Assembly: GCA_003241785.1 (NCBI GenBank)
Contig: QFPW01000014.1
Location: 1 to 64,000, forward strand
Length of the DNA: 64,000 nt
Direction of reading: 5' to 3'
Source: Rhodovulum sulfidophilum
GTDB taxonomy: Bacteria; Pseudomonadota; Alphaproteobacteria; Rhodobacterales; Rhodobacteraceae
Shown one piece after another: positions 25,086-33,592 of the stretch. The notes under the pieces are model-generated. The model was given only the letters and a program-made list of their open reading frames with translations, had not been told where the DNA came from and searched no databases. Position 1 is the first letter of the stretch. Each line of letters starts with the position of its first letter. The position numbers and the translations under genes are program-made.

Positions 25086-25553
25086 TCAGCCCTTCTTGGT
25101 GACCTTGGCGGCCATGTCGCGCAGCTCGACCAGGCTTTCCTGGATGCGCGAGGAGACGATCTCATAGGCGCTGGCATTGGCCTTCTGCGCCGATTCCGCG
25201 AGCGCCTGCATATTGGCGAGCGCCTTCTCGAAGGCGGCCTTGGCGAGCTCGGCCTGGGCCTTGGCGCTGTCGGCGTCGAGCTTGGTGGTGTCGAAGGCCT
25301 TGAGGTGCTTCTGCGCCTCGGCCATCGTCTCCTCGAAGATCGAGACCTGCTTCTTGAACAGGTCCTGATAGCCGGCGGCGGCCGCCTTGTTGGCCTCGAC
25401 GAGCGCGTCCATGTTCTTCTTCTGCGCGCTCATCAGCGCCTCGGCGTCGATGCCCGGCACCTTGAAGCTGGCGAACTGCTTGGTGAAATCGTTCTGCTTG
25501 AAGAACTCGGAGATCTTCTCCGGATCGAAGGCGAAGGTCTTGGGGTCGAACAT
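25086..25553 (-). CDS. Phasin family protein
   Basis: The 155-residue helical protein matches the phasin (Phasin_2) pattern: MSAQKKNMDALVEANKAAAAGYQDL is the conserved motif, followed by long amphipathic helices and a lysine-ended tail. Phasins coat polyhydroxyalkanoate granules and control their number and size. The gene is monocistronic with a strong terminator. A near-perfect palindrome upstream (25593-25615) looks like a PhaR site, which points to control by stored polymer level. Confidence 0.9.
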   Translation of the reverse strand: MFDPKTFAFDPEKISEFFKQNDFTKQFASFKVPGIDAEALMSAQKKNMDALVEANKAAAAGYQDLFKKQVSIFEETMAEAQKHLKAFDTTKLDADSAKAQAELAKAAFEKALANMQALAESAQKANASAYEIVSSRIQESLVELRDMAAKVTKKG

Positions 25554-25592
25554 CGGCGTATCCTCTCTTCTTCGGCGGTCGTTGCGAAAGTG

Positions 25593-25615
25593 CTTATGCT
25601 GCGGCGCAGCATAAG
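25593..25615. promoter_or_regulatory. PhaR-type operator before the phasin gene
   Basis: CTTATGCTGC and GCAGCATAAG are exact 10-bp inverted arms around GGC. The inner part reads CTGC-N3-GCAG, the pattern reported for the PHA regulator PhaR in Paracoccus and Rhodobacter. It lies 40 nt before the phasin ATG. No phaR gene is in the window. Confidence 0.65.
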
Positions 25616-25662
25616 AGTCAATCGTCCTGCCGCGCCGCCCGGGCGAGCCGGGGCCGGGAGCC

Positions 25663-26529
25663 TCAGCCCCCGAGCGCGCGGCCCCGCGCCGCGGCGGCGG
25701 CGACCGCCTCGCGCATCAGCTCGGCCATGCCGCCCGGCTCGCGCATCAGCACCTCGAGCGCCGCCGCGGTGGTGCCGCCCGGGCTTGTCACATTGCGCCG
25801 GAGCTCGGCCGCGTCCTCGGGCGCGCTTTCGGCGAGCTGGCCCGCGCCGCCGACCGTCGCGCGGGCGAGGCGCGTCGCCATCTCCCCCGGCAGGCCGGCC
25901 GCGACCCCGGCGGCGGCGAGCGTCTCGATCAGCAGGAAGACATAGGCCGGGCCGGAGCCCGAGACCGCCGTGACGAGGTCGATCTGGTCCTCTGACTCGA
26001 GCCGCGCGGTCTGGCCCACCGCCGCCATCAGCCGCTCGGCGAGGTCGAGCGCGTCGGGCGTCACGGCGGCGTTGCCGATCAGCGCGGTGATGCCGCGGCC
26101 GATCGCCGCCGGCGTGTTCGGCATCGCGCGCACGATCGGCGTGCCGGGGCCGAGCGCGGCCTCGAGCGTCGCGAGCGTGGTGCCGGCGGCGATCGAGACG
26201 AAGAGCGTGCCGCCGCCGCCGAGCGTCCGCAGCCGGGGCAGGGCCTCGCCCATCATCTGCGGCTTCACCGCGAGCAGCGCCACGGCCGGATCATCGGGCA
26301 GCGCGGCGTTGAGCCGCAGCCCCTCGCCGGCGAGCGCGGTCAGCCGCGCGCCGGGACGGGGCTCGATGATCGTGAAGGCCGAGGGCGGCAGGCCGTCGGC
26401 AAGCCAGCCCTCGAGCAGCGCGCCGCCCATCTTGCCGCAGCCGAGCAGCACGAGGCCGCGCGCCGCGATATCCGAAGCCGCGCCCCGCGCGGGAGCGTCG
26501 CCCGTGTCAATCGTTTCCGAAGTCGCCAT
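25663..26529 (-). CDS. proC: Pyrroline-5-carboxylate reductase
   Basis: The 288-residue enzyme catalyses the last step of proline synthesis. An extra 25 residues precede the NAD(P)-binding motif LLGCGKMGGALLEGW. RAMPNTPAAIGRG, AVSGSGPAYVFLL and NVTSPGGTTAAAL are family motifs. GGGAGGGGGATCC before ATG 26529 is the RBS. It is 37 nt downstream of the YbjN-like gene and far from proBA at 13-15 kb. Confidence 0.96.
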   Translation of the reverse strand: MATSETIDTGDAPARGAASDIAARGLVLLGCGKMGGALLEGWLADGLPPSAFTIIEPRPGARLTALAGEGLRLNAALPDDPAVALLAVKPQMMGEALPRLRTLGGGGTLFVSIAAGTTLATLEAALGPGTPIVRAMPNTPAAIGRGITALIGNAAVTPDALDLAERLMAAVGQTARLESEDQIDLVTAVSGSGPAYVFLLIETLAAAGVAAGLPGEMATRLARATVGGAGQLAESAPEDAAELRRNVTSPGGTTAAALEVLMREPGGMAELMREAVAAAAARGRALGG

Positions 26530-26566
26530 GGATCCCCCTCCCGGTCCGTCGGAAGGGGGACCGAGG

Positions 26567-27070
26567 TCAGGCCCGACCGTAGGCCTCCGTCATCGCGATG
26601 CCAAGCGCCTTCTCCGGCGTCTCATTGCCCCAGGCGACGAGCTGGAACGCGGGATAGAACCGCTCCGCCGCCATGACCGCCGCGCGCACCATGTCGTTGA
26701 TCTGCGCCGAGGTCGCCATCGCGCCGCCGGTGAGGTTGAGCCCGTAGCGATAGGCCATCATCTTCTGCTCCGGCCAGACCACGAAGGCGCCCGACCAGCA
26801 CTTGTCGTTCGCAAGCGCGATCGCGTGGCGCAGCGCGTTCATCCGCTTGGTCGGCGGCGCCATGTCGAAGGCGCAGATGAGCCGCAACTGCTCATCCTGC
26901 GCCGACCAGGCAAGTGTGACGGAATAGGTCCTCCAGCTCCCCTCGATGGCCATCGCGATCTGGTCGTCGGCGATCCGGTCGAAATCCCACGAGCGCTCCT
27001 CGGCGAGGGTCTCGACGATATCGATGGGGTGGATTTCTTCGCAGTCAAAGTCACGCTCGACAATGCCCAT
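26567..27070 (-). CDS. YbjN domain-containing protein
   Basis: The 167-residue cytosolic protein is a YbjN-type (T3SS chaperone-like fold) protein of unknown role, common beside proC in alphaproteobacteria. WDFDRIADDQIAMAIEGSWRTYSVTLAW and FVVWPEQKMMAYRYGLNL are recognisable. ATG 27070 gives the usual length; the frame is open to 27136. No strong RBS is visible. proC follows on the same strand. Confidence 0.85.
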   Translation of the reverse strand: MGIVERDFDCEEIHPIDIVETLAEERSWDFDRIADDQIAMAIEGSWRTYSVTLAWSAQDEQLRLICAFDMAPPTKRMNALRHAIALANDKCWSGAFVVWPEQKMMAYRYGLNLTGGAMATSAQINDMVRAAVMAAERFYPAFQLVAWGNETPEKALGIAMTEAYGRA

Positions 27071-27248
27071 ACCCGGTGCCTCTGATTGTGGCCGCCGGCG
27101 GGGCAAAACCCCGCGCGGGGGCTGTGAGGTTAACAACAGGTCTCCCGCCTGGACGGAGGACCTACCAAATATGGTGGGAGATGCTGAAGGCTCTGTAAAG
27201 ACAATTTTCGGCGGCGCACCAAAGCCGGCGCGGTTCCGCGAACGAAGA

Positions 27249-27280
27249 TCGCCGCGGCCGCGAAACGCGCGCCGCGGCGA
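27249..27280 (-). terminator. GC-rich hairpin after ubiK (possible terminator)
   Basis: TCGCCGCGG at 27249-27257 and CCGCGGCGA at 27272-27280 form a 9-bp stem 64 nt after the ubiK stop, with no U-tract. It lies in the 273-nt gap before the YbjN-like gene. That gap also contains an AT-richer stretch (27160-27210) that may hold the YbjN-proC promoter. Confidence 0.4.
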
Positions 27281-27343
27281 TGCGGATGAGCAACAGGTCG
27301 GGTCCGGATCGCGGCCCGGAGGGGCCCGCCGGAGGCCCGGAGG

Positions 27344-27592
27344 TCACGATTTGCCGGCTTCCTCCAGCGCGGCGATTCGCGCCTTCAGGGCCTCGTTCTC
27401 CTCGCGCGCCTTCTGCGCCATGCTCCGGACCGCGTCGAATTCCTCGCGCGTCACGAAGTCGCGGTCGGCGAGCCATCGGTCGAGCATGCCCTTGAGCGCG
27501 GTCTCGGCCTCGGTCTTGGCGCCCTGCGCGACGCCGACGGCGTTCGACATGAGCTGGGTCAGGTCGTCGAGGATCTTGTTACGGGTCTGCAT
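27344..27592 (-). CDS. ubiK: UbiK family ubiquinone biosynthesis accessory factor (BMFP)
   Basis: This 82-residue protein is of the YqiC/UbiK (membrane fusogenic BMFP) family. The first half is an amphipathic helix; residues about 50-80 (FDAVRSMAQKAREENEALKARIAALE) form a heptad coiled coil. UbiK helps the aerobic ubiquinone biosynthesis complex in proteobacteria. ATG 27592 follows AGGGAG by 6 nt. It is divergent from lgt. Confidence 0.88.
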   Translation of the reverse strand: MQTRNKILDDLTQLMSNAVGVAQGAKTEAETALKGMLDRWLADRDFVTREEFDAVRSMAQKAREENEALKARIAALEEAGKS

Positions 27593-27721
27593 CGGCGTCT
27601 CCCTGGGGTTCTCGCGCTGATATGGCGATCGCGCCCGGCTTTGCCAAGGCATGACGGCGGCGGGGAAGCGGCGCCGAACTCCCTGAGTTTCCCGCGCCGG
27701 GCCGACGGCGACGGGGATGGC

Positions 27722-27800
27722 GCCGTCCCGGGCTTGACCCGGGACCTCGACCCCGACGCGCCGGGCCCGGCCGTCGAGGCCCCGGGTCAAGCCCGGGGAA
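27722..27800. repeat. Inverted pair of family 1 palindromic repeats
   Basis: Cores at 27726-27744 and 27780-27798 face each other with CTCGAC and GTCGAG inside. They lie in the 435-nt space (27593-28027) between the divergent ubiK and lgt genes, so here the pair is not a 3'-end element. Confidence 0.85.
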
Positions 27801-27822
27801 GCGGGCCACGCGAGCGCGCCAC

Positions 27823-27975
27823 CCCGGTTCATACAGGTTTGCTAACCTGGAGAGCAGTCGAGAGGCGGGCCAACGGGCCCGGCTCCACTCGAAAAAGACT
27901 CGCGCGCACCCGCGCGCTCCTTCCGGGCGGCAAAGGCCGCCCGCGCCGCGCCAGCGGCGCCCGCCCCGGCCTTGA
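27823..27975. other. Hairpin chain before lgt, no gene seen
   Basis: CCCCGGTTCATAC is followed by AGGTTTGC-TAACCT, GCGGGCC-AAC-GGGCCCG, GCGGC-AAAG-GCCGC and GCGCC-AGC-GGCGC stems. It resembles the chain at 23.4-23.6 kb. The promoter of lgt must lie within or after it, but I see no clear boxes. Confidence 0.45.
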
Positions 27976-28027
27976 CTTCGCGCGGACCTCCCCCGATTCA
28001 GGGGCCGCCCGCGCAACCGGAGCCGAC

Positions 28028-28906
28028 ATGCCCTTGGTCCTGCCCTTCCCGAACATCGACCCCACGCTCTTCTCGGTCTCGCTCTTCGGGATCGAGCTCG
28101 CGATCCGCTGGTACGCGCTCGCCTATATCGCGGGGCTGGTGCTCGGCTGGCGCTATGTCGCGGCGCTCTGCGCCCGCCCGGGGCTCTGGGGGCCGCGCGG
28201 CGCGCCGATGACCCCCGAACGGACCGATGACCTGCTGACCTGGATGGTGCTCGCGGTGATCCTCGGCGGGCGGATCGGCTACGTGCTCTTCTACCAGCCG
28301 GCCTTCTTCCTCGCCAATCCGGGCCAGATCCTCGCGGTCTGGCAGGGGGGGATGTCCTTTCACGGCGGGCTCATCGGCGTCGCGACCGGGATCATCCTCT
28401 TCTGCCTTCGGAACGGCTTCCGGATCCTCAGCGTCGGCGACGCGGTCGCCGCCGCCGCGCCGATCGGGATCTTCTTCGGCCGGATCGCGAATTTCATCAA
28501 CGGCGAGCTCTGGGGCAAGCCCTCGACGCTGCCCTGGGCGGTGATGTTCCCGGGGCAGGGCGCGGTCTGCCCGCCGGACTGGACGGCGGTCTGCGCGCGG
28601 CATCCGTCGCAGCTCTACGAGGCGCTGCTCGAGGGGCTCGTGCTCTTCACCGTGCTCCTGCTCGCGATCCGGAACGGCGCGCTGGCGCGGCCGGGCCGGG
28701 TCTTCGGCCTCTTCCTGATCGGCTACGCGCTCAGCCGGATGGTGGTCGAGCTCTTCCGCCAGGCCGACGCGCAATTCGTGACGCCGGACAACCCGGCCGG
28801 CCATGTGCTGGCGCTCGGGCAATGGGGCCTGACCATGGGCCAGATCCTCAGCCTGCCGATGCTCGCGCTCGGCCTCTTCCTCTACCTCCGGGCGCGCCGG
28901 GCGTGA
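28028..28906 (+). CDS. lgt: Prolipoprotein diacylglyceryl transferase
   Basis: The 292-residue inner-membrane enzyme transfers diacylglycerol from phosphatidylglycerol to the lipobox cysteine. Seven membrane segments are predicted by eye. GGRIGYVLFYQ, GMSFHGGLIG (with the essential histidine), GRIANFINGELWG (Lgt signature) and ARHPSQLYEA are present. CGGAG precedes ATG 28028. The next gene starts inside its stop (GTGA overlap). Confidence 0.97.
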   Translation: MPLVLPFPNIDPTLFSVSLFGIELAIRWYALAYIAGLVLGWRYVAALCARPGLWGPRGAPMTPERTDDLLTWMVLAVILGGRIGYVLFYQPAFFLANPGQILAVWQGGMSFHGGLIGVATGIILFCLRNGFRILSVGDAVAAAAPIGIFFGRIANFINGELWGKPSTLPWAVMFPGQGAVCPPDWTAVCARHPSQLYEALLEGLVLFTVLLLAIRNGALARPGRVFGLFLIGYALSRMVVELFRQADAQFVTPDNPAGHVLALGQWGLTMGQILSLPMLALGLFLYLRARRA

Positions 28907-30012
28907 CGCCGCCGGGAACGCCGCTCGGGGCCCGGATCGCCGCGCGGATCGCCGCCGAGGGGCCGCTGCCGCTCGACGCCTACATGGCGCTCTGCCTCGG
29001 CGATCCGGAGCATGGCTACTACACGACGCGCGACCCGCTGGGAGCCGCGGGGGATTTCACCACCGCGCCCGAGATCAGCCAGATGTTCGGCGAGCTGATC
29101 GGCGCCTGGCTCGCCGAGACGTGGCGGGCGCGCGGCGCGCCGGCGCGCTTCGTCCTCGCCGAGCTCGGCCCCGGGCGCGGCACGCTGATGGCCGACGCGC
29201 TGCGCGTCGCCGGCCGCCTGCCGGGCTTCGCCGCCGCGGCCGAGCTCTGGCTCGTCGAGACCAGCCCCGCGCTACGCGCCCGCCAGGCCGAGACGCTGGC
29301 CGCGCGGGCCCCGCGGTTCGCCGCGCGGATCGACGAGCTGCCCGAGGCGCCGCTCTTTCTCGTCGCGAACGAGTTCTTCGACGCGCTGCCGGTCCGGCAG
29401 TTCCAGCGCGTCGACGCCGTCTGGCGCGAGCGGGCGATCGGCCTCGGCCCCGACGGCGCGCTCCGCTTCGTCTGGGGCCCGCCCCGCGCCGAGCCGGGCC
29501 TCGCCGCGCGCTTCCCGCTCGCGCCCGATGGCGCGATCGTCGAGCATTGCCCGGCGGCGGAGGCGATCGCGGGCTTCGTCGGCGCGCGGATCGCCGCCCA
29601 GGGCGGCGCCGCGCTCGTCATCGACTACGGCGCCTGGGACGGCACCGGCGACACGCTGCAGGCGGCGCGGGCGCATGCGCCGACCGACCCGCTGGCCGAG
29701 CCCGGCGAGGCGGATCTGACCGCGCATGTGCGCTTCCGCGGGCTCGCCGAGGCCGCCGCGGCCGCCGGCGCCGCGGCCGCGCCGCTCGCGCCGCAGGGTG
29801 CGTTTCTCGAGCGGCTCGGGATCACCGCGCGCGCCCGGGCGCTCGCCCGCGGCCGCTCCGAGGCCGGGATCGCCGCGATCGCCGCCGCGCATCGTCGCTT
29901 GACCCACCCCGACGAAATGGGAAACCTGTTCCGCGTTCTGGGCCTCGCCCAGCGGGACAGCGCGCCGCTGCCCGGTTTCGATGACTTGCCCGCGGCGGCG
30001 GATCGGCCCTGA
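28903..30012 (+). CDS. MidA (NDUFAF7-like) class I SAM-dependent methyltransferase
   Basis: The 369-residue protein belongs to the DUF185/MidA family. YMALCLGDPEHGYYTTRDPLGAAGDFTTAPEISQMFGELIG is the family hallmark and ELGPGRGTLMADALR the SAM-binding motif. The mitochondrial homologue methylates an arginine of a complex I subunit and is needed for its assembly; the bacterial target is not established. GTG 28903 overlaps the lgt stop by 4 nt. It lies between lgt and pgeF in a tight three-gene operon. Confidence 0.93.
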   Translation: MTPPGTPLGARIAARIAAEGPLPLDAYMALCLGDPEHGYYTTRDPLGAAGDFTTAPEISQMFGELIGAWLAETWRARGAPARFVLAELGPGRGTLMADALRVAGRLPGFAAAAELWLVETSPALRARQAETLAARAPRFAARIDELPEAPLFLVANEFFDALPVRQFQRVDAVWRERAIGLGPDGALRFVWGPPRAEPGLAARFPLAPDGAIVEHCPAAEAIAGFVGARIAAQGGAALVIDYGAWDGTGDTLQAARAHAPTDPLAEPGEADLTAHVRFRGLAEAAAAAGAAAAPLAPQGAFLERLGITARARALARGRSEAGIAAIAAAHRRLTHPDEMGNLFRVLGLAQRDSAPLPGFDDLPAAADRP

Positions 30013-30013
30013 C

Positions 30014-30769
30014 ATGCTGGAAATACTGAAATCCTCCCTGCTTTCCGCGACCCCCCACGGGTTCTTCACCCGCAAGGGCGGCGCCTCCTCGGGCATCTTC
30101 GAGGGGCTGAACTGCGGCCAGGGCTCGTCGGACCAGCGCGAGGCGGTGCAGATCAACCGCGGCCGCGTCGCCGAGGCGATGGGTGTCGCGCCGCAGATGC
30201 TGCTCTCGATGCGGCAGGTCCATTCCACCCGCGTCGCCGTCGCCGAGACGCCCTGGGGCTGGGATGACCGGCCGGACGCCGACGCGGTCGTGACCCGCGC
30301 GCCGGGCCTGGTGATCAGCGTGCTGACCGCCGATTGCGCGCCGGTGCTGTTCCACGATCCCGCCGCGGGCGTGATCGGCGCGGCGCATGCCGGCTGGCGC
30401 GGCGCGCTCGAGGGCGTGCTCGACGAGACCGTGGCGGCGATGGAGCGGCTCGGCGCCAGCCGCGGCGGCATCCGCGCCGCGATCGGCCCGACGATCAGCC
30501 AGCGCGCCTACGAGGTGGGGCCGGAATTCTTCGAGCAATTCGCCTGGGAGGAACGCGGCCACGAGCGGTTCTTCGTCCCCGGCGCGGGCGACCGGCTGCG
30601 CTTCGACCTGCCGGGCTTCGCGCTCGCGCGGCTGCGCGAGCTCGGGGTCGAGGCCGAGTGGACCGGCCACTGCACCTATTCCGATCCGGCGCGGTTCTAT
30701 TCCTACCGCCGCGCGACCCATGCCGGCGAGCCGGATTACGGACGGATGATCGCGACCATACGGTTGTGA
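30014..30769 (+). CDS. pgeF: Peptidoglycan editing factor PgeF (YfiH, laccase-domain)
   Basis: This 251-residue protein is of the multicopper polyphenol oxidase/YfiH family. H70 (MRQVHS), C108 (TADCAPV) and H125 (AAHAGWRG) are the metal site residues, and GHCTYSDP follows late. In E. coli PgeF hydrolyses wrongly made UDP-MurNAc-L-Ser so that peptidoglycan keeps L-Ala; human FAMIN-type homologues act on purine nucleosides, so the substrate here is inferred. ATG 30014 is one nucleotide after the previous stop, so translation is probably coupled. It converges on an Lrp-type gene. Confidence 0.93.
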   Translation: MLEILKSSLLSATPHGFFTRKGGASSGIFEGLNCGQGSSDQREAVQINRGRVAEAMGVAPQMLLSMRQVHSTRVAVAETPWGWDDRPDADAVVTRAPGLVISVLTADCAPVLFHDPAAGVIGAAHAGWRGALEGVLDETVAAMERLGASRGGIRAAIGPTISQRAYEVGPEFFEQFAWEERGHERFFVPGAGDRLRFDLPGFALARLRELGVEAEWTGHCTYSDPARFYSYRRATHAGEPDYGRMIATIRL

Positions 30770-30776
30770 GCGGTAA

Positions 30777-30794
30777 GGCGGACCTCGGTCCGCC
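30777..30794. repeat. Family 2 (type A) palindromic repeat
   Basis: GGCGGACCTCGGTCCGCC is a perfect stem with a short loop, lying between the convergent pgeF and Lrp genes. It is a likely bidirectional terminator. Other copies are at 48.75, 59.2-59.3 and 61.5 kb. Confidence 0.8.
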
Positions 30795-30804
30795 ATCCGG
30801 CGCG

Positions 30805-31305
30805 TCAATCCCGCGCGCGCGCCCGTTCCTCGTAGACGTCGAACGGCACCGCCGGTTCGTCCTTGGCGCAGCGGATCACAAGGCTCGTCTTCACGCTCGC
30901 GACGTTGGACGCCGAGGTCAGCCCCTCGGTGAGGAAGCTCTGGAAGGTCGAGAGGTCCGGCGCCACGCATTTGAGGATGAAGTCGATCTCGCCGTTCAGC
31001 ATGTGGCACTCGCGCACCAGCGGCCATTCGCGGCACTGCGCCTCGAAGGCGGCGAGGTCGCGCTCGGCCTGGCTCGAGAGTCGGATCATCGCGAAGACCT
31101 GCACCTCGAAGCCAAGCTCGCGGGCGTTGACATCGGCGTGGTAGCCGCGGATGAACCCGCTTTCCTCGAGCGCGCGCACCCGCCTGAGGCAGGGCGGGGC
31201 CGAGATGCCGACCCGGCGCGACAGCTCGACATTGGTCATCCGGCCGTCGGCCTGAAGCTCAGCGAGGATCCGGCGGTCGATCGGGTCGAGTTTGGTGGAG
31301 GCCAT
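30805..31305 (-). CDS. Lrp/AsnC family transcriptional regulator
   Basis: The 166-residue regulator has an N-terminal helix-turn-helix (LDPIDRRILAELQADGRMTNVELSRRVGISAPPCLRRVRALEE) and a C-terminal RAM ligand-binding domain. It faces trxB across about 210 nt, an arrangement common in Rhodobacteraceae, and likely controls itself and perhaps trxB. ATG 31305 gives the family length; the frame is open upstream to 31527. Confidence 0.92.
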   Translation of the reverse strand: MASTKLDPIDRRILAELQADGRMTNVELSRRVGISAPPCLRRVRALEESGFIRGYHADVNARELGFEVQVFAMIRLSSQAERDLAAFEAQCREWPLVRECHMLNGEIDFILKCVAPDLSTFQSFLTEGLTSASNVASVKTSLVIRCAKDEPAVPFDVYEERARARD

Positions 31306-31338
31306 CGGCGAGTGAATTCCTGTGCTTTTGATCGCGGT

Positions 31339-31370
31339 AATTATTCGCTTGGCCCGTCGAAAGCAATAAT
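31339..31370. promoter_or_regulatory. AT-rich inverted repeat between Lrp and trxB genes
   Basis: AATTATTCGC (31339-31348) and GCAATAAT (31363-31370) form an imperfect inverted repeat in the most AT-rich stretch of this GC-rich region. It lies 34-65 nt before the Lrp start. An autoregulatory Lrp site is a reasonable guess. Confidence 0.4.
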
Positions 31371-31514
31371 CGTTCGCAGGAACGAAAGGAATCGAAACGT
31401 CACCGCGCCGCGGCGGGGCGCTTCGCGGCCGCGAAGGCGGGGCCGGCGCGGAGGGCTTTTCTCGCCCCCGGCCGGGACCTATATAGCCCGGCGTCACAGG
31501 AGAGATTCCGCGCC

Positions 31515-32483
31515 ATGTCCGCCACACGTCACACGCGCCTGCTCATCATCGGCTCCGGCCCGGCCGGCTACACCGCCGCCGTCTACGGCGCGCGCGCCAT
31601 GCTCGAGCCGCTGCTGGTCCAGGGCATGCAGCCGGGCGGCCAGCTCACGATCACGACCGAGGTCGAGAACTGGCCCGGCGACGTCGAGGTGCAGGGCCCG
31701 GATCTGATGGTCCGGATGGAGGCGCACGCCCGCGCGACCGGGGCGGAGATCATCACCGACCACATCGCCTCGCTCGACCTCTCGCGCCGGCCCTTCGTCG
31801 CGAAGGGCGAGAGCGGCGACACCTATACCGCCGACGCGGTGATCCTCGCGACCGGCGCCCAGGCGCGCTGGCTCGGACTCGCCTCCGAGGAGAAGTTCAA
31901 GGGCTTCGGCGTCTCGGCCTGCGCCACCTGCGACGGATTCTTCTTCCGCGAGCGCGAGGTCGTGGTGATCGGCGGCGGCAACACCGCCGTCGAGGAAGCG
32001 CTGTTCCTGACCAACTTCGCTTCGAAGGTGACGCTGGTGCACCGCCGCGATTCGCTGCGCGCCGAGAAGATCCTGCAGGACCGGCTGTTCAAGCATCCCA
32101 AGGTCGAGGTGGTTTGGAACCACGCGCTCGACGAGGTGATGGGCGAGGCGAAGCCGCCTTCCGTCACCTCGGCGCGGCTCCGGCACGTTGAGACCGGCGA
32201 GACGCGCGAGATCAAGGCCGACGGGATCTTCGTCGCGATCGGCCACGCGCCGGCGAGCGAACTCGTCGCGGGGCAGCTGACGCTGCATTCCGGCGGCTAC
32301 GTGAAGGTGAAGCCGGGCTCGACCGCGACCGAGATCCCGGGCGTCTTCGCCGCCGGCGACATCTGCGACCCGATCTTCCGCCAGGCGGTCACCAGCGCCG
32401 GCATGGGCTGCATGGCCGCGCTCGAGGCCGAGCGCTTCCTCGCCGCGCACGAGGCGGCCGAGGCCGAGCTCACCGAGGGCTGA
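31515..32483 (+). CDS. trxB: Thioredoxin-disulfide reductase
   Basis: The 322-residue flavoenzyme reduces thioredoxin with NADPH. GSGPAGYTAA (13-22) binds FAD, C136 and C139 in ACATCDGFF are the redox pair, VIGGGNTAVEEALFL binds NADPH, and GVFAAGDICDPIFRQAVTSAGMGCMAA is the C-terminal FAD motif. CAGGAGA precedes ATG 31515. Redox function and the nearby Lrp gene are consistent with regulated thiol homeostasis. Confidence 0.97.
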   Translation: MSATRHTRLLIIGSGPAGYTAAVYGARAMLEPLLVQGMQPGGQLTITTEVENWPGDVEVQGPDLMVRMEAHARATGAEIITDHIASLDLSRRPFVAKGESGDTYTADAVILATGAQARWLGLASEEKFKGFGVSACATCDGFFFREREVVVIGGGNTAVEEALFLTNFASKVTLVHRRDSLRAEKILQDRLFKHPKVEVVWNHALDEVMGEAKPPSVTSARLRHVETGETREIKADGIFVAIGHAPASELVAGQLTLHSGGYVKVKPGSTATEIPGVFAAGDICDPIFRQAVTSAGMGCMAALEAERFLAAHEAAEAELTEG

Positions 32484-32491
32484 GCCGGGCC

Positions 32492-32511
32492 GCCGCGCCT
32501 CAGGGCGCGGC
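32492..32511. terminator. Hairpin between trxB and the hydrolase gene
   Basis: GCCGCGCC-TCAG-GGCGCGGC is a perfect 8-bp stem followed by GTTTCGC. It covers the stop codon of the converging hydrolase gene and probably ends trxB transcripts. Confidence 0.6.
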
Positions 32512-33477
32512 GTTTCGCAAAAAGTCGGTGATGGCCGGGATCAGCGCGGGGTGCAGCGGGGCGGTCGGATCGGTGTAGGTCACGAAGGGCTCGCCGGGGA
32601 CGTCGCGCTTCAGCATATGAGTGCCGCCCGGAAGCGGAACCCGCTCGGATCCGGGCAGGGCCCGGGCGAGCAGCTCGGCGTCGCGCGGCTTCACCTGCAT
32701 GTCCGCGTCGCCCTGGACGATCAGGACGGGACCGCTCCAGCCGGCCGCGATCTTGACCGGGTCATAGGCGAAGAGATCGATCATGTAGCGCTGGAGCGAG
32801 GTGGTGAACATCCGCCGCAGCGGCGGCGCCATCGCGCCCGGGTCGCGCATCCGGCCGGATTCGAGCGCGGCGACCGTGGCCTCGACATCGGGCATCAGCG
32901 CGGCGTTGGCCGGGATGGAGCCCATCTGCTCGATGAGAACGCGGCCGACCGGGCGGCCGGCGGTCGAGAGCAGCAGCAGTCCCGCGAGCGGCGCCGGCGG
33001 ATCCTCGGCGGCGACGAGCGCGACGAGCCCGCCCTCGGAATGGCCGGCGATCCAGACGCGGGGCGCGAGTTCCGCCGCGCGCACGACCCAGTCGCGCGCG
33101 TCTTGCGCGTAAGCCGCGATGGTGACGTCCTCGGGGTCGTCGATCGCGCCCGCGCTGCCGAAGAAGCCGCGCTTGTCGATCCGCAGCGAGGCGACGCCCG
33201 CCGCGGCGAGGCCCTCGGCCAGCCGCGCGTAGCTGTCGGAATGGATGCCGACGTCGGGAGCGTTCCCGTCGCGGTCGATCGGGCCGGAGCCGGGGATGAT
33301 CACCACCGCGTCCGTGGCTCCGGGGACCGCGATCATCTCCGCCCGGAGCGGACCCGCGGGACCGGGGATCTCGACCGTTTCCGCCCCGGCGGCCGGGGCG
33401 AGCATGAGGATCAGTCCCAGAAGCGCGCCGCGCGCGCCCCCGCTCCGATATCCGCTTCCGCGCCGTTCCTCGCTCAT
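32500..33477 (-). CDS. Exported alpha/beta hydrolase
   Basis: The 325-residue protein starts with a signal peptide (about 1-32, LLGLILMLAPAAGA-ET). The alpha/beta hydrolase fold follows. S147 in AGHSEGG is the nucleophile, VIIPGSGPIDRDG forms the oxyanion region, QGDADMQV supplies the acid and GGTHML the histidine. Homologues are annotated as dienelactone hydrolase-like or esterase; the substrate is unknown. ATG 33477 gives the signal peptide; the frame extends to 33699 over the DUF1150 gene. It lies downstream of hsp20 and DUF1150 but 115 nt away, so common transcription is uncertain. Confidence 0.87.
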   Translation of the reverse strand: MSEERRGSGYRSGGARGALLGLILMLAPAAGAETVEIPGPAGPLRAEMIAVPGATDAVVIIPGSGPIDRDGNAPDVGIHSDSYARLAEGLAAAGVASLRIDKRGFFGSAGAIDDPEDVTIAAYAQDARDWVVRAAELAPRVWIAGHSEGGLVALVAAEDPPAPLAGLLLLSTAGRPVGRVLIEQMGSIPANAALMPDVEATVAALESGRMRDPGAMAPPLRRMFTTSLQRYMIDLFAYDPVKIAAGWSGPVLIVQGDADMQVKPRDAELLARALPGSERVPLPGGTHMLKRDVPGEPFVTYTDPTAPLHPALIPAITDFLRNAAP

Positions 33478-33592
33478 GCGCGAACTGTCGCAGGAGGCGC
33501 GGAGGCTGGCAAGCGGAAGCGAGCGGCGGCGCCACGAGGGGCGCCGAGCGAGGCGCGGCCGTCCGGGGCCGCGTCCCCGCCGCCCTCGGGGG

